NCBI RefSeq assembly: GCF_006716185.1
Contig: NZ_VFOP01000001.1
Coordinates: forward strand, 1,178,001 to 1,242,000
Direction: 5' to 3'
Source: Ornithinicoccus hortensis
GTDB lineage: Bacteria; Actinomycetota; Actinomycetes; Actinomycetales; Dermatophilaceae
Length of the DNA stretch: 64,000 nt
Positions 25,943 through 35,960 of the stretch are shown in pieces. The notes under the pieces are model-generated. The model saw only the letters and a list, made by a program, of their open reading frames with translations. It was not told the DNA's origin and did no database searches. Made by a program: the position numbers and the translations under genes. The first letter of the stretch is position 1. Each line of letters begins with the position of its first letter.

Positions 25943-26517
25943 TGAGCACCACGACCGAGACCACGACCGCGGCCCAGCCGCGCCTGAAGGCCCGTTACGC
26001 CAGCGAGATCAAGCCGGCCCTGGCCCAGGAGTTCTCCTTCGCCAACCCGATGCAGGTGCCGGGGGTCGTCAAGATCACCGTCAACATGGGTGTCGGGGAC
26101 GCCGCGCGCGACAGCAAGCTGATCGAGGGCGCGATCCGTGACCTGGCGACGATCACCGGCCAGAAGCCGGCGGTCACCAAGGCCCGCAAGTCGATCGCAC
26201 AGTTCAAGCTGCGCGAGGGTATGCCGATCGGCGCCCACGTGACGCTGCGCGGCGACCGCATGTGGGAGTTCCTGGACCGGCTGCTGTCCCTGGCGCTGCC
26301 CCGGATCCGCGACTTCCGCGGCCTGTCCCCGAAGCAGTTCGACGGGAACGGCAACTACACCTTCGGTCTCAACGAGCAGTCGATGTTCCACGAGATCGAC
26401 CAGGACAAGATCGACCGCGTGCGGGGGATGGACATCACCATCGTCACCACCGCCAACAACGACGACGAGGGCCGGGCGCTGCTGCGTCACTTGGGCTTCC
26501 CGTTCAAGGAGAACTGA
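25942..26517 (+). CDS. rplE: 50S ribosomal protein L5
   Basis: L5 binds 5S rRNA in the central protuberance and contacts P-site tRNA. The 191-aa protein has a short Thr/Ala-rich N-terminus, then the conserved [40 protein letters not shown] and [20 protein letters not shown] motifs. It starts in a TGATG overlap with rplX. rpsN begins 2 nt after its stop. Confidence 0.98.
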   Translation: MSTTTETTTAAQPRLKARYASEIKPALAQEFSFANPMQVPGVVKITVNMGVGDAARDSKLIEGAIRDLATITGQKPAVTKARKSIAQFKLREGMPIGAHVTLRGDRMWEFLDRLLSLALPRIRDFRGLSPKQFDGNGNYTFGLNEQSMFHEIDQDKIDRVRGMDITIVTTANNDDEGRALLRHLGFPFKEN

Positions 26518-26519
26518 CC

Positions 26520-26705
26520 GTGGCCAAGACCGCCCTGATCCAGAAGGCGAACCGCAAGCCGAAGTTCAAGGTCCGCGGCTACACCCGCTGCCAGCGGTGT
26601 GGTCGTCCCCACTCCGTCTACCGCAAGTTCGGCCTGTGCCGGATCTGCCTGCGGGAGATGGCGCACCGGGGCGAACTGCCCGGCGTGACCAAGTCCAGCT
26701 GGTAA
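26520..26705 (+). CDS. rpsN: 30S ribosomal protein S14 type Z
   Basis: This is the short zinc-binding form of S14 (61 aa), a 30S head protein. The zinc ribbon CQRC...CRIC is complete, which marks it as the C+ paralogue; the zinc-free paralogue of zinc-starved cells would lie elsewhere. It starts at a GTG 2 nt after the rplE stop. The [20 protein letters not shown] start and GVTKSSW end are typical. A 121-nt gap to rpsH follows. Confidence 0.97.
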   Translation: MAKTALIQKANRKPKFKVRGYTRCQRCGRPHSVYRKFGLCRICLREMAHRGELPGVTKSSW

Positions 26706-26774
26706 AGCACTCAGCCGGGGGAACCGCCCCGGCAACCCGAAGCCACTCCATGACTCTCTACATCGCAGGTCGGC

Positions 26775-26793
26775 CCGGTCCGCTACGGACCGG
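26775..26793 (+). other. Small hairpin in the rpsN-rpsH leader
   Basis: A perfect 8-bp stem (26775-26782 with 26786-26793) with a CTA loop lies 34 nt upstream of rpsH. S8 feedback sites are known in the spc operon of other bacteria, but there is no sequence evidence beyond the position that this is one. Confidence 0.4.
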
Positions 26794-26826
26794 ACGAAAC
26801 CGCGGTGAGGAAGGGCACGAAGCCCA

Positions 26827-27225
26827 ATGACAATGACCGACCCGATCGCGGACATGCTGACCCGCATCCGGAACGCCAACTCGGCGCACAAGGATTCCGT
26901 CAGCATGCCGTTCTCCAAGTTGAAGTCCCACATCTGCGAGATCCTCCAGGCGGAGGGTTACATCGGCGGCTGGACCGTCGAGGACGCCGAGGTGGGCCAG
27001 ACCCTGGTGATCGACCTCAAGTACGGCCCCAACCGGGAGCGCTCCATCGCCGGTGTGCGACGCGTCTCCAAGCCGGGCCTGCGGGTCTACGCCAAGTCCA
27101 CCAACCTGCCGCGCGTGCTCGGCGGCCTGGGTGTGGCGATCCTGTCCACCTCCTCCGGCTTGTTGACCGACAAGCAGGCGGCCGAGAAGGGCGTGGGTGG
27201 GGAAGTCCTCGCCTACGTCTGGTGA
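26827..27225 (+). CDS. rpsH: 30S ribosomal protein S8
   Basis: S8 binds the central domain of 16S rRNA and is the repressor of the spc operon in E. coli. It is 132 aa, standard length, with [20 protein letters not shown] at the start and the conserved [20 protein letters not shown] and [20 protein letters not shown] segments. rplF begins 14 nt downstream after a GAGGGAGGAG ribosome site. Confidence 0.98.
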   Translation: MTMTDPIADMLTRIRNANSAHKDSVSMPFSKLKSHICEILQAEGYIGGWTVEDAEVGQTLVIDLKYGPNRERSIAGVRRVSKPGLRVYAKSTNLPRVLGGLGVAILSTSSGLLTDKQAAEKGVGGEVLAYVW

Positions 27226-27239
27226 GGGAGGAGTAACAC

Positions 27240-27779
27240 ATGTCTCGAATCGGACGACTTCCGGTCACCGTGCCCGGCGGCGTCGACGTGGCCATCGAGG
27301 GCCGCAACGTCACCGTCAAGGGCCCGAAGGGCCAGTTGCAGCACACGGTCGCCGAGCCGATCACGGTCGACAAGGCCGAGGACGGCTCCGTGGCGGTCTC
27401 CCGACCGGACGACGAGCGCGAGTCCCGCAGCCTGCACGGGCTGACCCGCAGCCTCATCGCCAACATGGTCGAGGGTGTCACCAACGGCTACACCAAGAAG
27501 CTGGAGATCCACGGCACCGGTTACCGCGTCGTGGCCAAGGGCTCGAACCTGGAGTTCGCGCTGGGCTACTCGCACCCGATCCTGGTCGAGGCCCCCGAGG
27601 GCATCTCCTTCCAGGTCGAGAACCCGACCCGGTTCTCCGTCTCCGGCATCGACAAGCAGCAGGTCGGTGAGGTGGCTGCGAACATCCGCAAGCTGCGCAA
27701 GCCCGACCCGTACAAGGGCAAGGGTGTGCGCTACGAGGGTGAGCACATCCGCCGCAAGGTCGGAAAGGCTGGTAAGTAA
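27240..27779 (+). CDS. rplF: 50S ribosomal protein L6
   Basis: L6 lies near the GTPase-associated centre of the 50S subunit. The 179-aa protein has two L6 repeats and the conserved C-terminal signature ending in [19 protein letters not shown]. The [17 protein letters not shown] start is standard. It sits in the usual rpsH-rplF-rplR order; rplR starts 3 nt after its stop. Confidence 0.98.
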   Translation: MSRIGRLPVTVPGGVDVAIEGRNVTVKGPKGQLQHTVAEPITVDKAEDGSVAVSRPDDERESRSLHGLTRSLIANMVEGVTNGYTKKLEIHGTGYRVVAKGSNLEFALGYSHPILVEAPEGISFQVENPTRFSVSGIDKQQVGEVAANIRKLRKPDPYKGKGVRYEGEHIRRKVGKAGK

Positions 27780-27782
27780 GCC

Positions 27783-28157
27783 ATGGCAAAGATCACCAAG
27801 CGCCCCAAGGGCAAGATCGCCGCGCGCGGTCGTCGCCACCTGCGCCTGCGCAAGAAGGTCACCGGCACGGCTGCCCGTCCCCGCCTGGTCGTGAACCGCT
27901 CCTCGCGGCACGTCTTCGTCCAGGTCGTGGACGACTCCACCAGCAAGACGCTGGCCTCCGCCTCGACCATGGAGGCGGACCTGCGTCAGCTCGAGGGTGA
28001 CAAGACCGCCAAGGCCAAGCGGGTCGGCGAGCTCGTCGCCGAGCGCGCCAAGGCCGCCGGCATCGAGGCCGTCGTCTTCGACCGGGGCGGCAACCGGTAC
28101 GCCGGTCGCGTCGCCGCGATCGCCGACGGCGCCCGCGAGGGTGGGCTGTCCCTGTGA
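27783..28157 (+). CDS. rplR: 50S ribosomal protein L18
   Basis: L18 binds 5S rRNA together with L5. The 124-aa product has the basic N-terminus ([19 protein letters not shown]), the [20 protein letters not shown] core and the typical ending [19 protein letters not shown]. It is followed after 34 nt by rpsE. Confidence 0.98.
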   Translation: MAKITKRPKGKIAARGRRHLRLRKKVTGTAARPRLVVNRSSRHVFVQVVDDSTSKTLASASTMEADLRQLEGDKTAKAKRVGELVAERAKAAGIEAVVFDRGGNRYAGRVAAIADGAREGGLSL

Positions 28158-28191
28158 ACCTGACCGACATCGCACAGAAGAGGAACGTCTG

Positions 28192-28824
28192 ATGGCTGAC
28201 TTCCAGCGTCGAGGGGCCGGCGACTCCAACGCCGACTCCGGTCGCGGCGGCCGAGACCGTCGTGACAACCGTGACCGCGACAACCGTCGCGGTGGCCGTG
28301 ACGACGACCGCAACCAGTACCTGGAGCGCGTCGTCACCATCAACCGTGTCGCCAAGGTCGTCAAGGGTGGTCGTCGCTTCAGCTTCACCGCTCTCGTCGT
28401 CGTCGGCGACGGAGACGGCACCGTGGGTGTCGGCTACGGCAAGGCCAAGGAGGTGCCGGCCGCGATCTCCAAGGGTGTCGAGGAAGCCAAGAAGAACTTC
28501 TTCCGCGTGCCCCGGATCGCCGGCACCATCCCGCACCCGGTGCAGGGTGAGGCCGCTGCCGGTGTCGTCATGCTCCGTCCCGCCAGCCCCGGTACCGGTG
28601 TCATCGCCGGTGGCCCGGTCCGCGCGGTCCTGGAGTGCGCCGGCATCCAGGACGTGCTGAGCAAGTCGCTGGGCTCCGACAACGCCATCAACATCGTGCA
28701 CGCCGCGGTGCAGGCGCTGAAGGAGCTGGAGACCCCGGAGGCCGTGGCCGCACGCCGCGGGCTCTCCCTCGAGCACGTCGCCCCGGCGGCCATGCTCAAG
28801 GCTCGTGCAGAGGCGGGTGCGTGA
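28192..28824 (+). CDS. rpsE: 30S ribosomal protein S5
   Basis: S5 is in the mRNA entry channel and affects accuracy. The 210-aa protein starts at the ATG at 28192 ([11 protein letters not shown]) with AGAGGAACG upstream. The first 40 residues are an Arg/Asp/Gly-rich, probably disordered extension, followed by the S5 double-stranded RNA-binding domain ([20 protein letters not shown]) and the C-terminal domain. The stop overlaps the rpmD start (TGATG). Confidence 0.97.
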   Translation: MADFQRRGAGDSNADSGRGGRDRRDNRDRDNRRGGRDDDRNQYLERVVTINRVAKVVKGGRRFSFTALVVVGDGDGTVGVGYGKAKEVPAAISKGVEEAKKNFFRVPRIAGTIPHPVQGEAAAGVVMLRPASPGTGVIAGGPVRAVLECAGIQDVLSKSLGSDNAINIVHAAVQALKELETPEAVAARRGLSLEHVAPAAMLKARAEAGA

Positions 28825-29006
28825 TGGCGCAGCTCAAGGTGACCCAGATCAAGTCGGAGATCGGTGGCAAGCAGATGCACCGGGAGACGTTACGCTCCCT
28901 GGGCCTGAAGCGCATCGGTCAGACCGTCATCAAGGAGGACCGCCCCGAGTTCCGGGGGATGGTCCGCTCGGTTCGCCACCTGGTGACCGTTGAGGAGGTT
29001 GACTGA
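28824..29006 (+). CDS. rpmD: 50S ribosomal protein L30
   Basis: L30 is a small 50S protein (60 aa) with the standard motif [19 protein letters not shown] and [10 protein letters not shown]. It is coupled to rpsE by a one-base TGATG overlap, and rplO starts 2 nt after its stop. It is complete and unremarkable. Confidence 0.97.
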   Translation: MAQLKVTQIKSEIGGKQMHRETLRSLGLKRIGQTVIKEDRPEFRGMVRSVRHLVTVEEVD

Positions 29007-29008
29007 CC

Positions 29009-29497
29009 ATGGCTGACACCACGGCCAAGACCGAGGGGCGGGCGGGAAGCTCCGCGCTGAAGGTCCACCACCTGCGTCCGGCCCCCGGCGCCAAGACCGC
29101 GAAGACCCGTGTCGGTCGCGGTGAGGCGTCCAAGGGCAAGACCGCGGGTCGCGGCACCAAGGGCACCAAGGCCCGCTACCAGGTGCCGGCCCGCTTCGAG
29201 GGTGGGCAGACCCCGCTGCACATGCGGCTGCCCAAGCTGCGCGGGTTCAAGAACCGGTTCAAGGTGAGCTACCAGGTCGTGAACCTGGACAAGATCGCCC
29301 AGCTGTACCCGGAGGGTGGCGAGGTGACCGTCGAGTCGCTCGTCGCCAAGGGCGCGGTCCGCAAGGGCCAGCCGGTCAAGGTCCTCGGCGAGGGCGAGAT
29401 CGCCGTCGCCGTCACCGTGACCGCGGACAAGTTCTCCGCCTCCGCCCAGGAGAAGATCCAGGCGGCCGGCGGCTCGATCACCGCCACCGGGGTCTGA
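29009..29497 (+). CDS. rplO: 50S ribosomal protein L15
   Basis: L15 is a late assembly protein of the 50S interior. It is 162 aa with a short extra N-terminus, then [20 protein letters not shown], the basic glycine-rich segment [15 protein letters not shown] and the [20 protein letters not shown] core. A very strong terminator follows 13 nt after the stop, which separates the spc genes from secY. Confidence 0.97.
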   Translation: MADTTAKTEGRAGSSALKVHHLRPAPGAKTAKTRVGRGEASKGKTAGRGTKGTKARYQVPARFEGGQTPLHMRLPKLRGFKNRFKVSYQVVNLDKIAQLYPEGGEVTVESLVAKGAVRKGQPVKVLGEGEIAVAVTVTADKFSASAQEKIQAAGGSITATGV

Positions 29498-29510
29498 CCC
29501 CGACACCACT

Positions 29511-29563
29511 TGGTATGCCGACGCCCCGGAACGCCTTCCCGCGTCCGGGGCGTCGGCATACCA
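29511..29563. terminator. Strong terminator between rplO and secY
   Basis: A perfect 20-bp stem (29511-29530 with 29544-29563) is closed by a 13-nt loop. The outer part of the stem again uses the GGTATGCCG/CGGCATACC word. The 101 nt that follow must hold the secY promoter; TTATCG at 29607-29612 is a weak -10 candidate. Confidence 0.9.
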
Positions 29564-29664
29564 CCGGGATTTCCCCCCGGCCGACCGCCAGAACCCTGAC
29601 GAGTGTTATCGTCAGCCGGTTCGCTGCCTGACCCGCGACGCGGGGCACCCCAGGAGGATCCGCT

Positions 29665-30993
29665 GTGCTTTCCGCCTTTGTGCGGGCGTTCAAGACGCCT
29701 GATCTTCGCAAGAAGATCCTGTTCACCCTAGGCATCCTTGCGGTGTTCCGGCTGGGCTCCACCATCCCCTCCCCGGGGATCGACTACGGGCTGGTGCAGC
29801 AGTGCGCCAACCTGGCCCAGCAGACCAACTCGGTCCTCGGCCTGGCCAACCTGTTCAGTGGTGGCGCGCTCCTGCAGCTGTCGATCTTCGCGCTCGGCGT
29901 GATGCCCTACATCACCGCGGCGATCATCGTGCAGCTGCTCACCGTGGTCATCCCGAAGTTCGAGGAGCTGAAGAAGGAGGGCTCCGCGGGCCAGACCAAG
30001 ATGACGCAGTACACCCGATACCTGACCATCGGTCTGGCGGTCCTGCAGTCCTCCACGCTGGTCACCTTCGCGCGCAACCCCTCCTCGCTGTTCGGCCCGA
30101 CCTGTTCCACCGTGATGCCCGACGACGGCGTCGTGGTGATCCTGCTGATGGTGCTGACCATGACGGCGGGCACCGGCCTGATCATGTGGCTGGGTGAGCA
30201 GATCACCGAGCACGGGGTCGGCAACGGCATGTCGCTGCTGATCTTCACCGCCATCGCGGCCGGCTTCCCCGGCTCGCTGGCGGTCATCCAGCAGCGCTCC
30301 TGGAGCACCTTCGCGCTGGTGATGGTGATGGGTCTGTGCATCATGGCCCTGGTCGTCTTCGTGGAGCAGTGCCAGCGGCGCGTCCCGGTGCAGTACGCCA
30401 AGCGGATGATCGGTCGGCGCCAGTACGGCGGCACCTCCACCTACATCCCGCTCAAGCTGAACATGGCGAACGTGATCCCGATCATCTTCGCCAGCTCGAT
30501 CCTGATGCTGCCCACCCTGATCGCGCAGTTCAACACCCCGTCGGACCCGACGCAGGCACCGCCCGGCTGGGTCACCGCGATCAACACCTATTTCGGCATG
30601 GGGATCGCCGGGCAGGACACGCACTGGGTCTACATGGCGCTCTACGTGACCCTGATCATCTTCTTCACCTTCTTCTACGTCGGCGTGACCTTCAACCCGG
30701 TCGACGTCGCCGACAACATGAAGAAGTACGGCGGCTTCATCCCGGGCATCCGGGCCGGCCGACCCACCGCCGAGTACCTGCAGTACGTCATCAACCGGAT
30801 CACCACCCCCGGTGCGATCTACCTGGCCGCGCTGTCGCTGATCCCGTTGATCGCGTTCAACATCCTCGGCACCAGCCAGGACTTCCCCTTCGGTGGCGCC
30901 TCGATCCTGATTATCGTGGGTGTCGGGTTGCAGACGGTGAAGCAGATCGAGTCCCAGCTCCAGCAGCACGACTATGAAGGGTTCCTCCGCTGA
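29665..30993 (+). CDS. secY: Preprotein translocase subunit SecY
   Basis: SecY is the channel subunit of the SecYEG translocon in the cytoplasmic membrane. The 442-aa protein has ten predicted membrane segments, starting at about residues 18-36, the plug region after the first segment, and the conserved cytoplasmic loops KEGSAGQTKMTQYTRYLT and RRVPVQYAKRM. The C-terminal tail QHDYEGFLR is normal. It starts at a GTG behind CAGGAGGATC. The stop overlaps the adk start (TGATG). Confidence 0.98.
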   Translation: MLSAFVRAFKTPDLRKKILFTLGILAVFRLGSTIPSPGIDYGLVQQCANLAQQTNSVLGLANLFSGGALLQLSIFALGVMPYITAAIIVQLLTVVIPKFEELKKEGSAGQTKMTQYTRYLTIGLAVLQSSTLVTFARNPSSLFGPTCSTVMPDDGVVVILLMVLTMTAGTGLIMWLGEQITEHGVGNGMSLLIFTAIAAGFPGSLAVIQQRSWSTFALVMVMGLCIMALVVFVEQCQRRVPVQYAKRMIGRRQYGGTSTYIPLKLNMANVIPIIFASSILMLPTLIAQFNTPSDPTQAPPGWVTAINTYFGMGIAGQDTHWVYMALYVTLIIFFTFFYVGVTFNPVDVADNMKKYGGFIPGIRAGRPTAEYLQYVINRITTPGAIYLAALSLIPLIAFNILGTSQDFPFGGASILIIVGVGLQTVKQIESQLQQHDYEGFLR

Positions 30994-31574
30994 TGCGCAT
31001 GATCATCCTCGGCCCCCCCGGGGCCGGTAAGGGCACCCAGGCCGCACTCATCGCCGAGAACCGGGGCATCCCGGCCATCTCGACCGGAGACATCTTCCGC
31101 GCCAACATCCAGGGCGAGACCGAGCTCGGCCTGCAGGTGAAGGAGATCCTGGCCTCCGGCGGGTACGTCCCCGACGAGGTCACCAACGCCATCGTCCGGG
31201 ACCGGCTGGCCCAGGCGGATGCCGCGAGTGGCTTCCTGCTGGACGGCTACCCGCGCACCCCCGGGCAGGTCGAGGCGCTGGACGAGATGCTCGCCGAGCA
31301 GGGCCACTCCCTGGACCTGGTGCTGGAGCTCACGGTGGACACCGACGAGGTCGTCGGGCGCCTGTTGCAGCGCGCCCAGGAGCAGGGGCGTGCGGACGAC
31401 ACCGAGGAGGTCATCCGCAAGCGGATGGACATCTACGCCGAGGAGACCGCGCCGCTGGCCGCGATCTACTCCGAGCGCAACCTGGTCAAGCAGGTCGACG
31501 GCATGGGCAGCGTCGACGAGGTCACCGCACGGATCACCACGTTGCTGGACCAGGCCGGCACCGCCCCCGCCTGA
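30993..31574 (+). CDS. adk: Adenylate kinase
   Basis: Adenylate kinase converts ATP + AMP to 2 ADP. The 193-aa protein has the P-loop GPPGAGKGTQ (about 7-16), the AMP site around STGDIFRANI, and DGYPRTPGQV. The LID is of the short, zinc-free type usual in actinobacteria. It overlaps secY by one base, so it is translated with the translocon gene as in many bacteria. Confidence 0.98.
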   Translation: MRMIILGPPGAGKGTQAALIAENRGIPAISTGDIFRANIQGETELGLQVKEILASGGYVPDEVTNAIVRDRLAQADAASGFLLDGYPRTPGQVEALDEMLAEQGHSLDLVLELTVDTDEVVGRLLQRAQEQGRADDTEEVIRKRMDIYAEETAPLAAIYSERNLVKQVDGMGSVDEVTARITTLLDQAGTAPA

Positions 31575-31595
31575 GCCGGCACCCGGCATACCCGC

Positions 31596-32450
31596 ATGTC
31601 GTTCCTGCGCAGACCCAAGATCCAGGCGAAGACCCGCGACCAGCTGCTGCTGATGCGTCGGGCCGGTCTCGTCGTCGGGCAGACCCTCGAGCTGGCCCGC
31701 GAGGCCGCCGTCGCGGGCACCACCACCGGTGAGCTCGACCGGATGGCCGAGGCCCACATCCGCGGGCGGGGCGCCGTCCCGTCGTTCAAGGGCTACCACG
31801 GGTTCCCCGGTTCGCTGTGCATCAGCGTCAACGAGGAGGTCGTGCACGGCATCCCGGGGGAGCGGGTGCTCCGCGACGGGGACCTGGTGTCCATCGACTG
31901 CGGGGCCATCGTCGAGGGCTGGCACGGCGACGCCGCCCTGTCCCTCGTCGTGGGCGGCCGGGAGGCCGCGCGCCCCGAGGACCTGGCGCTGATGGACGAC
32001 ACCGAGGCCGCGATGTGGGCCGGGATCGCGGCGCTTTCGGTGGGCGGGCGGTTGTATGCCGTGGGGGAGGCGGTCGAACGGTCCGCCCTGGCGGCCCGGG
32101 ACGCGCGCGCCGCGGAGGGGCAGGACCTGACCTACGGCGTCGTCGAGGACTACGTGGGCCACGGCATCGGGCGGGAGATGCACATGGAGCCCCAGGTGCC
32201 CAACTACGCGGTCGACGCCAAGGGCCCCACCGTCCCTGACGGGGCCACCCTGGCGATCGAGCCGATGATCACCCTGGGCACCATCGAGACCCGCACGCTC
32301 GAGGACGACTGGACGGTCGTCACCACCGACGGCTCCCGGGCCAGCCACTGGGAGCACACGGTCGCGGTCACCGCCGCCGGCCTGTGGGTGCTCACCGCCC
32401 TGGACGGCGGGGCCGAACATCTGAGCACCGCCTTCGCCCCGGTGTCCTAG
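31596..32450 (+). CDS. map: Methionine aminopeptidase type I
   Basis: This enzyme removes the N-terminal Met from nascent proteins. The 284-aa pita-bread fold has the metal ligands Asp (in SIDCGA), Asp (in HGDAA), His (in GHGIGREMHMEPQVPN), Glu (in IEPMI) and Glu (in HWEHTV), and the substrate His in the YHGFPGS loop. It lacks an N-terminal zinc-finger extension. It lies 21 nt after adk. Confidence 0.97.
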   Translation: MSFLRRPKIQAKTRDQLLLMRRAGLVVGQTLELAREAAVAGTTTGELDRMAEAHIRGRGAVPSFKGYHGFPGSLCISVNEEVVHGIPGERVLRDGDLVSIDCGAIVEGWHGDAALSLVVGGREAARPEDLALMDDTEAAMWAGIAALSVGGRLYAVGEAVERSALAARDARAAEGQDLTYGVVEDYVGHGIGREMHMEPQVPNYAVDAKGPTVPDGATLAIEPMITLGTIETRTLEDDWTVVTTDGSRASHWEHTVAVTAAGLWVLTALDGGAEHLSTAFAPVS

Positions 32451-32471
32451 CGACGCTGCTGCGCCGGCCGA

Positions 32472-32502
32472 TTCGCTCCGGGCTGGTGCTTTCGCGTAGA
32501 CT
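32472..32502 (+). promoter_or_regulatory. Weak promoter candidate upstream of infA
   Basis: TAGACT (32497-32502) is a good -10 hexamer with TTCGCT (32472-32477) 19 nt upstream. It would give infA its own transcript with a leader of about 125 nt. The -35 match is poor. Confidence 0.35.
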
Positions 32503-32633
32503 GTCGTGTCGGTCCCGGTGTGGGCTCCCTCAGGGACGCCCGGCGCTGGGCCGCAGAAGTGCAATCAACCTTGCAGAGTGTCGTGGGTCGGGCATGACCC
32601 GGACCGCGCGCCCTGCTCAGAAATGCGGAGGAC

Positions 32634-32855
32634 ATGGCGAAGAAGGACGGCGTCATCGAGATCGAGGGCACCATTGTGGAGGCCCTCCCGAACGCGAACT
32701 TCCGGGTCGAGCTGACCAACGGTCACGTTGTGCTGGCTCACATCTCGGGCAAGATGCGTCAGCACTACATCCGGATCCTCCCCGAGGACCGGGTCGTCGT
32801 GGAACTCAGCCCGTACGACCTGACTCGCGGCCGGATCGTCTTCCGCTACCGCTGA
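32634..32855 (+). CDS. infA: Translation initiation factor IF-1
   Basis: IF-1 is a 73-aa OB-fold protein that binds the 30S A site during initiation. The sequence [20 protein letters not shown] then [20 protein letters not shown] and the ending [10 protein letters not shown] is canonical. A GGAGG ribosome site lies 5 nt upstream. rpmJ follows after 64 nt. Confidence 0.98.
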   Translation: MAKKDGVIEIEGTIVEALPNANFRVELTNGHVVLAHISGKMRQHYIRILPEDRVVVELSPYDLTRGRIVFRYR

Positions 32856-32919
32856 GCCCCCGGGCCCAGCACAGCACCACCACCCATCCACCCACAGATC
32901 GAAAGACGGCAACCAGAAC

Positions 32920-33033
32920 ATGAAGGTTCAGCCGAGCGTCAAGAAGATCTGTGACAAGTGCAAGGTGATCCGCCGCAACGGCCGGGTCATGGTGATCTGC
33001 GAGAACCTGCGCCACAAGCAGCGCCAGGGCTGA
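32920..33033 (+). CDS. rpmJ: 50S ribosomal protein L36
   Basis: L36 is the smallest ribosomal protein, here 37 aa, encoded between infA and rpsM as usual. The zinc ligands of the C+ form are present (CDKC, a later Cys in VICENLRH and the His). The start [17 protein letters not shown] and end RHKQRQG are typical. A 190-nt gap to rpsM follows in which I see no clear element. Confidence 0.97.
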   Translation: MKVQPSVKKICDKCKVIRRNGRVMVICENLRHKQRQG

Positions 33034-33223
33034 GCAGCAGCACCACCGAGCACGAGTCACGGACTCGAGCGCACGACATACCAGAACACGCAGCACCCGA
33101 CCCCCGACATGCGGGACGTCACCCTCGGACGCGTTGGCCGAGGACCGCGGGCGAGAGCCCACCACGAAGATGCGGACCGGTGTTGCACCAGACCATCGCG
33201 AGACTCACAGGAGCACAAGCCAC

Positions 33224-33601
33224 ATGGCACGACTCATCGGAGTCGACCTGCCGCGCGAGAAGCGCGTCGAGGTCGCCCTGACCTACATCTTCGGCGTGGG
33301 ACGCACCCGCGCCGAGCAGACGCTGGCGGCCACGGGTGTTGACCCGTCCACCCGCGTCAAGGACCTGACCGACGAGCAGCTGGTGCAGCTGCGCGACCAC
33401 CTCGAGGCCAACTTCCGGCTCGAGGGTGACCTGCGCCGTGAGGTCGCAGCCGACATCCGCCGCAAGGTCGAGATCGGCAGCTACCAGGGCCTGCGGCACC
33501 GCCGCGGGCTCCCGGTGCACGGCCAGCGCACCAAGACCAACGCACGCACCCGCAAGGGCCCGAAGCGCACCGTGGCCGGCAAGAAGAAGGCCACGCGCTG
33601 A
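33224..33601 (+). CDS. rpsM: 30S ribosomal protein S13
   Basis: S13 lies on the 30S head and forms bridges to the 50S subunit. The 125-aa protein starts [20 protein letters not shown] and has the helix-hairpin-helix region ([16 protein letters not shown]) and the basic tail ([17 protein letters not shown]). The ATG at 33224 is preceded by CAGGAG. Upstream open frame is not conserved and was excluded. Confidence 0.98.
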   Translation: MARLIGVDLPREKRVEVALTYIFGVGRTRAEQTLAATGVDPSTRVKDLTDEQLVQLRDHLEANFRLEGDLRREVAADIRRKVEIGSYQGLRHRRGLPVHGQRTKTNARTRKGPKRTVAGKKKATR

Positions 33602-33688
33602 TCCCTCGGTCGAGGCACCGCCGCGACCGTCCCGCTGGGGCCCCGGCCCCGGACCCAGACTTCACTCGTCAGTTTCAGGAGTACATGA

Positions 33689-34096
33689 ATGCCCCCCAAG
33701 AGCCGTAGCACGGCCGGCGCCCGCAAGGTGCGCCGCAAGGAGAAGAAGAACGTTGCCTTCGGGCAGGCTCACATCAAGAGCACGTTCAGCAACACCATCG
33801 TCACGATCACGGACCCGACCGGTGCGGTGATCGCGTGGGCCTCGTCCGGCCAGGTCGGATTCAAGGGCTCGCGCAAGTCCACCCCGTATGCCGCGCAGAT
33901 GGCCGCCGAGGCCGCCGCCCGCCGCGCGATGGACCACGGCATGCGCAAGGTCGACGTCTTCGTCAAGGGCCCGGGCTCGGGCCGCGAGACCGCCATCCGT
34001 TCGCTCACCGCCGCCGGCCTCGAGGTCGGTGCGATCAGCGACGTCACCCCCCAGGCGCACAACGGCGTTCGTCCGCCGAAGAAGCGTCGGGTCTGA
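33689..34096 (+). CDS. rpsK: 30S ribosomal protein S11
   Basis: S11 is on the 30S platform near the mRNA exit. The 135-aa product has the normal [19 protein letters not shown] core and the [12 protein letters not shown] and [12 protein letters not shown] end. The ATG at 33689 is used; another ATG four bases earlier is out of frame. The ribosome site is CAGGAG. rpsD follows after 27 nt. Confidence 0.98.
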   Translation: MPPKSRSTAGARKVRRKEKKNVAFGQAHIKSTFSNTIVTITDPTGAVIAWASSGQVGFKGSRKSTPYAAQMAAEAAARRAMDHGMRKVDVFVKGPGSGRETAIRSLTAAGLEVGAISDVTPQAHNGVRPPKKRRV

Positions 34097-34123
34097 GACC
34101 GGAAGGGAAGGTAAAGGAGAATC

Positions 34124-34732
34124 ATGGCCCGTTACACCGGACCCATCACCAAGAAGTCCCGCCGGCTCAAGGTCGACCTGGTCGGAGGCGACAAGAACTT
34201 CGACCTGCGTCCGTTCCCCCCGGGGCAGCACGGCCGTCGCCGCACCCAGGAGAAGGAGTACCTGACCCAGCTGCAGGAGAAGCAGAAGGCCCGCTTCACC
34301 TATGGCGTGATGGAGAAGCAGTTCCGTCGCTACTACGCCGAGGCGGCCCGCCGCCCGGGTCGTACCGGTGCGAACCTGCTCACCATCCTGGAGTCCCGCC
34401 TGGACAACGTCATCTACCGCGCCGGCCTGGCCCGCACCCGCCGCGCCGCCCGCCAGCTGGTGACCCACGGTCACTTCCTGGTCAACGGCCAGCGCGTCGA
34501 CGTGCCGTCCTACCGGGTCGAGCAGTACGACATCATCGAGGTCCGTCCGAAGTCGGCCGAGAAGCTGCCGATCGAGCTGGCCCGCCAGACCTTCGGTGAC
34601 CGTCCGGTCCCGGCCTGGATGAAGGTCGTGCCCGGCACGCTGCAGATCCTGATCCACCAGCTGCCCACCCGTGAGCAGATCGACACGATCCTCACCGAGC
34701 AGCTGATCGTGGAGCTCTACTCCAAGAACTAA
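34124..34732 (+). CDS. rpsD: 30S ribosomal protein S4
   Basis: S4 is a primary 16S-binding protein and assembly initiator; in E. coli it represses the alpha operon. The 202-aa protein has the S4 domain (LESRLDNVIYRAGLARTRRA) and the VNGQRVDVPSYRV loop. It lacks the N-terminal zinc-binding Cys cluster seen in some S4 proteins. Two terminator-like hairpins follow, so rpoA-rplQ is probably transcribed partly from its own promoter. Confidence 0.98.
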   Translation: MARYTGPITKKSRRLKVDLVGGDKNFDLRPFPPGQHGRRRTQEKEYLTQLQEKQKARFTYGVMEKQFRRYYAEAARRPGRTGANLLTILESRLDNVIYRAGLARTRRAARQLVTHGHFLVNGQRVDVPSYRVEQYDIIEVRPKSAEKLPIELARQTFGDRPVPAWMKVVPGTLQILIHQLPTREQIDTILTEQLIVELYSKN

Positions 34733-34739
34733 CCCGGTC

Positions 34740-34800
34740 GGGGGGCTGTGCCCCCCGCACCCCCGGACGGCCAGGTGCCCGCTTCGCTCGGGCGCCTGGC
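34740..34800 (+). terminator. Tandem terminator hairpins after rpsD
   Basis: The first hairpin is GGGGGGC/GCCCCCC (34740-34746 with 34750-34756). The second is a 12-bp stem with one G-U pair (34770-34781 with 34789-34800), followed by TGTTCC. No convincing promoter could be assigned in the remaining 114 nt before rpoA. Confidence 0.7.
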
Positions 34801-34914
34801 TGTTCCGGGCCCGTCACACACATCGCCTACGGACAGAGGTATGCGGTGTGGCCGGCCTGGCCGGCACCCTCACCGGGCGTCAAATAGCGGTCGCCCGATG
34901 GAAAGGAATCAACC

Positions 34915-35937
34915 GTGCTGATTGCACAGCGCCCCACCCTGTCCGAGGAGGTCGTCTCCGAGGCCCGTTCCCGGTTCGCCATCGAGCCCCTGGAGCCCGG
35001 CTTCGGCTACACCCTCGGCAACTCCCTGCGCCGGACCCTGCTGTCCAGCATCCCCGGTGCCTCGATCACCAGCATCCGCATCGACGGTGTGCTGCACGAG
35101 TTCTCCACGATCCCCGGGGTCAAGGAGGATGTCACCGAGATCATCCTGAACCTGAAGAACCTCGTCGTCTCCTCCGAGCACGACGAGCCCGTCGTGATGT
35201 ACCTGCGCAAGCAGGGCGCCGGCGCGGTCACCGCCGCCGACATCGCCCCGCCCGCCGGGGTCGAGGTGCACAACCCCGACCTGCACATCGCCACGCTGAA
35301 CGACAGCGGCAAGATCGAGATGGAGATGACCGTCGAGCGCGGTCGTGGCTACGTCTCCGCCCAGCAGAACAAGTCCGGTGACCTGGAGATCGGCCGCATC
35401 CCGGTCGACTCCATCTACTCCCCGGTGCTGGCCGTGACCTACAAGGTCGAGGCCACCCGCGTGGAGCAGCGCACCGACTTCGACAAGCTGATCGTGGACG
35501 TCGAGACCAAGAACTCGATGGCTCCCCGGGACGCGATGGCCTCCGCCGGCAAGACCCTGGTGGAGCTGTTCGGCCTGGCCCGCGAGCTCAACGTCGAGGC
35601 CGAGGGCATCGAGATCGGCCCGTCGCCGACCGACGCCGCGCTGGCCTCCGACCTGGCGCTGCCGATCGAGGACCTGGACCTGACCGTCCGGTCCTACAAC
35701 TGCCTCAAGCGCGAGGGCATCCACACCGTGGGTGAGCTCGTCGGACGCAGCGAGGCCGACCTGCTGGACATCCGCAACTTCGGGGCCAAGTCGATCGACG
35801 AGGTCAAGGAGAAGCTGGCCGAGATGAGCCTCGCCCTCAAGGACAGCCCGCCCGGGTTCGACCCGAGCACCGCGGACTACACCGAGGGTCCGGACGACGA
35901 GGCCGACGCCGGCTTCGCCGAGGACGAGCAGTACTGA
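34915..35937 (+). CDS. rpoA: DNA-directed RNA polymerase subunit alpha
   Basis: The alpha subunit (340 aa) dimerises to start RNA polymerase assembly and contacts UP elements and activators. The N-terminal domain (about 1-230) has [19 protein letters not shown]. The C-terminal domain (about 250-320) has [16 protein letters not shown] and the [15 protein letters not shown] helices, then an acidic tail. It starts at a GTG behind AAAGGAA. rplQ follows after 23 nt. Confidence 0.98.
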   Translation: MLIAQRPTLSEEVVSEARSRFAIEPLEPGFGYTLGNSLRRTLLSSIPGASITSIRIDGVLHEFSTIPGVKEDVTEIILNLKNLVVSSEHDEPVVMYLRKQGAGAVTAADIAPPAGVEVHNPDLHIATLNDSGKIEMEMTVERGRGYVSAQQNKSGDLEIGRIPVDSIYSPVLAVTYKVEATRVEQRTDFDKLIVDVETKNSMAPRDAMASAGKTLVELFGLARELNVEAEGIEIGPSPTDAALASDLALPIEDLDLTVRSYNCLKREGIHTVGELVGRSEADLLDIRNFGAKSIDEVKEKLAEMSLALKDSPPGFDPSTADYTEGPDDEADAGFAEDEQY

Positions 35938-35960
35938 CCTTTCGCTAGGAGATAACGAAG

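Noticed and set aside
32451-32633. tRNA or small RNA gene in the map-infA gap or other intergenic gaps
   Set aside because: No cloverleaf, T-loop or CCA-like pattern was found in any gap of the window.
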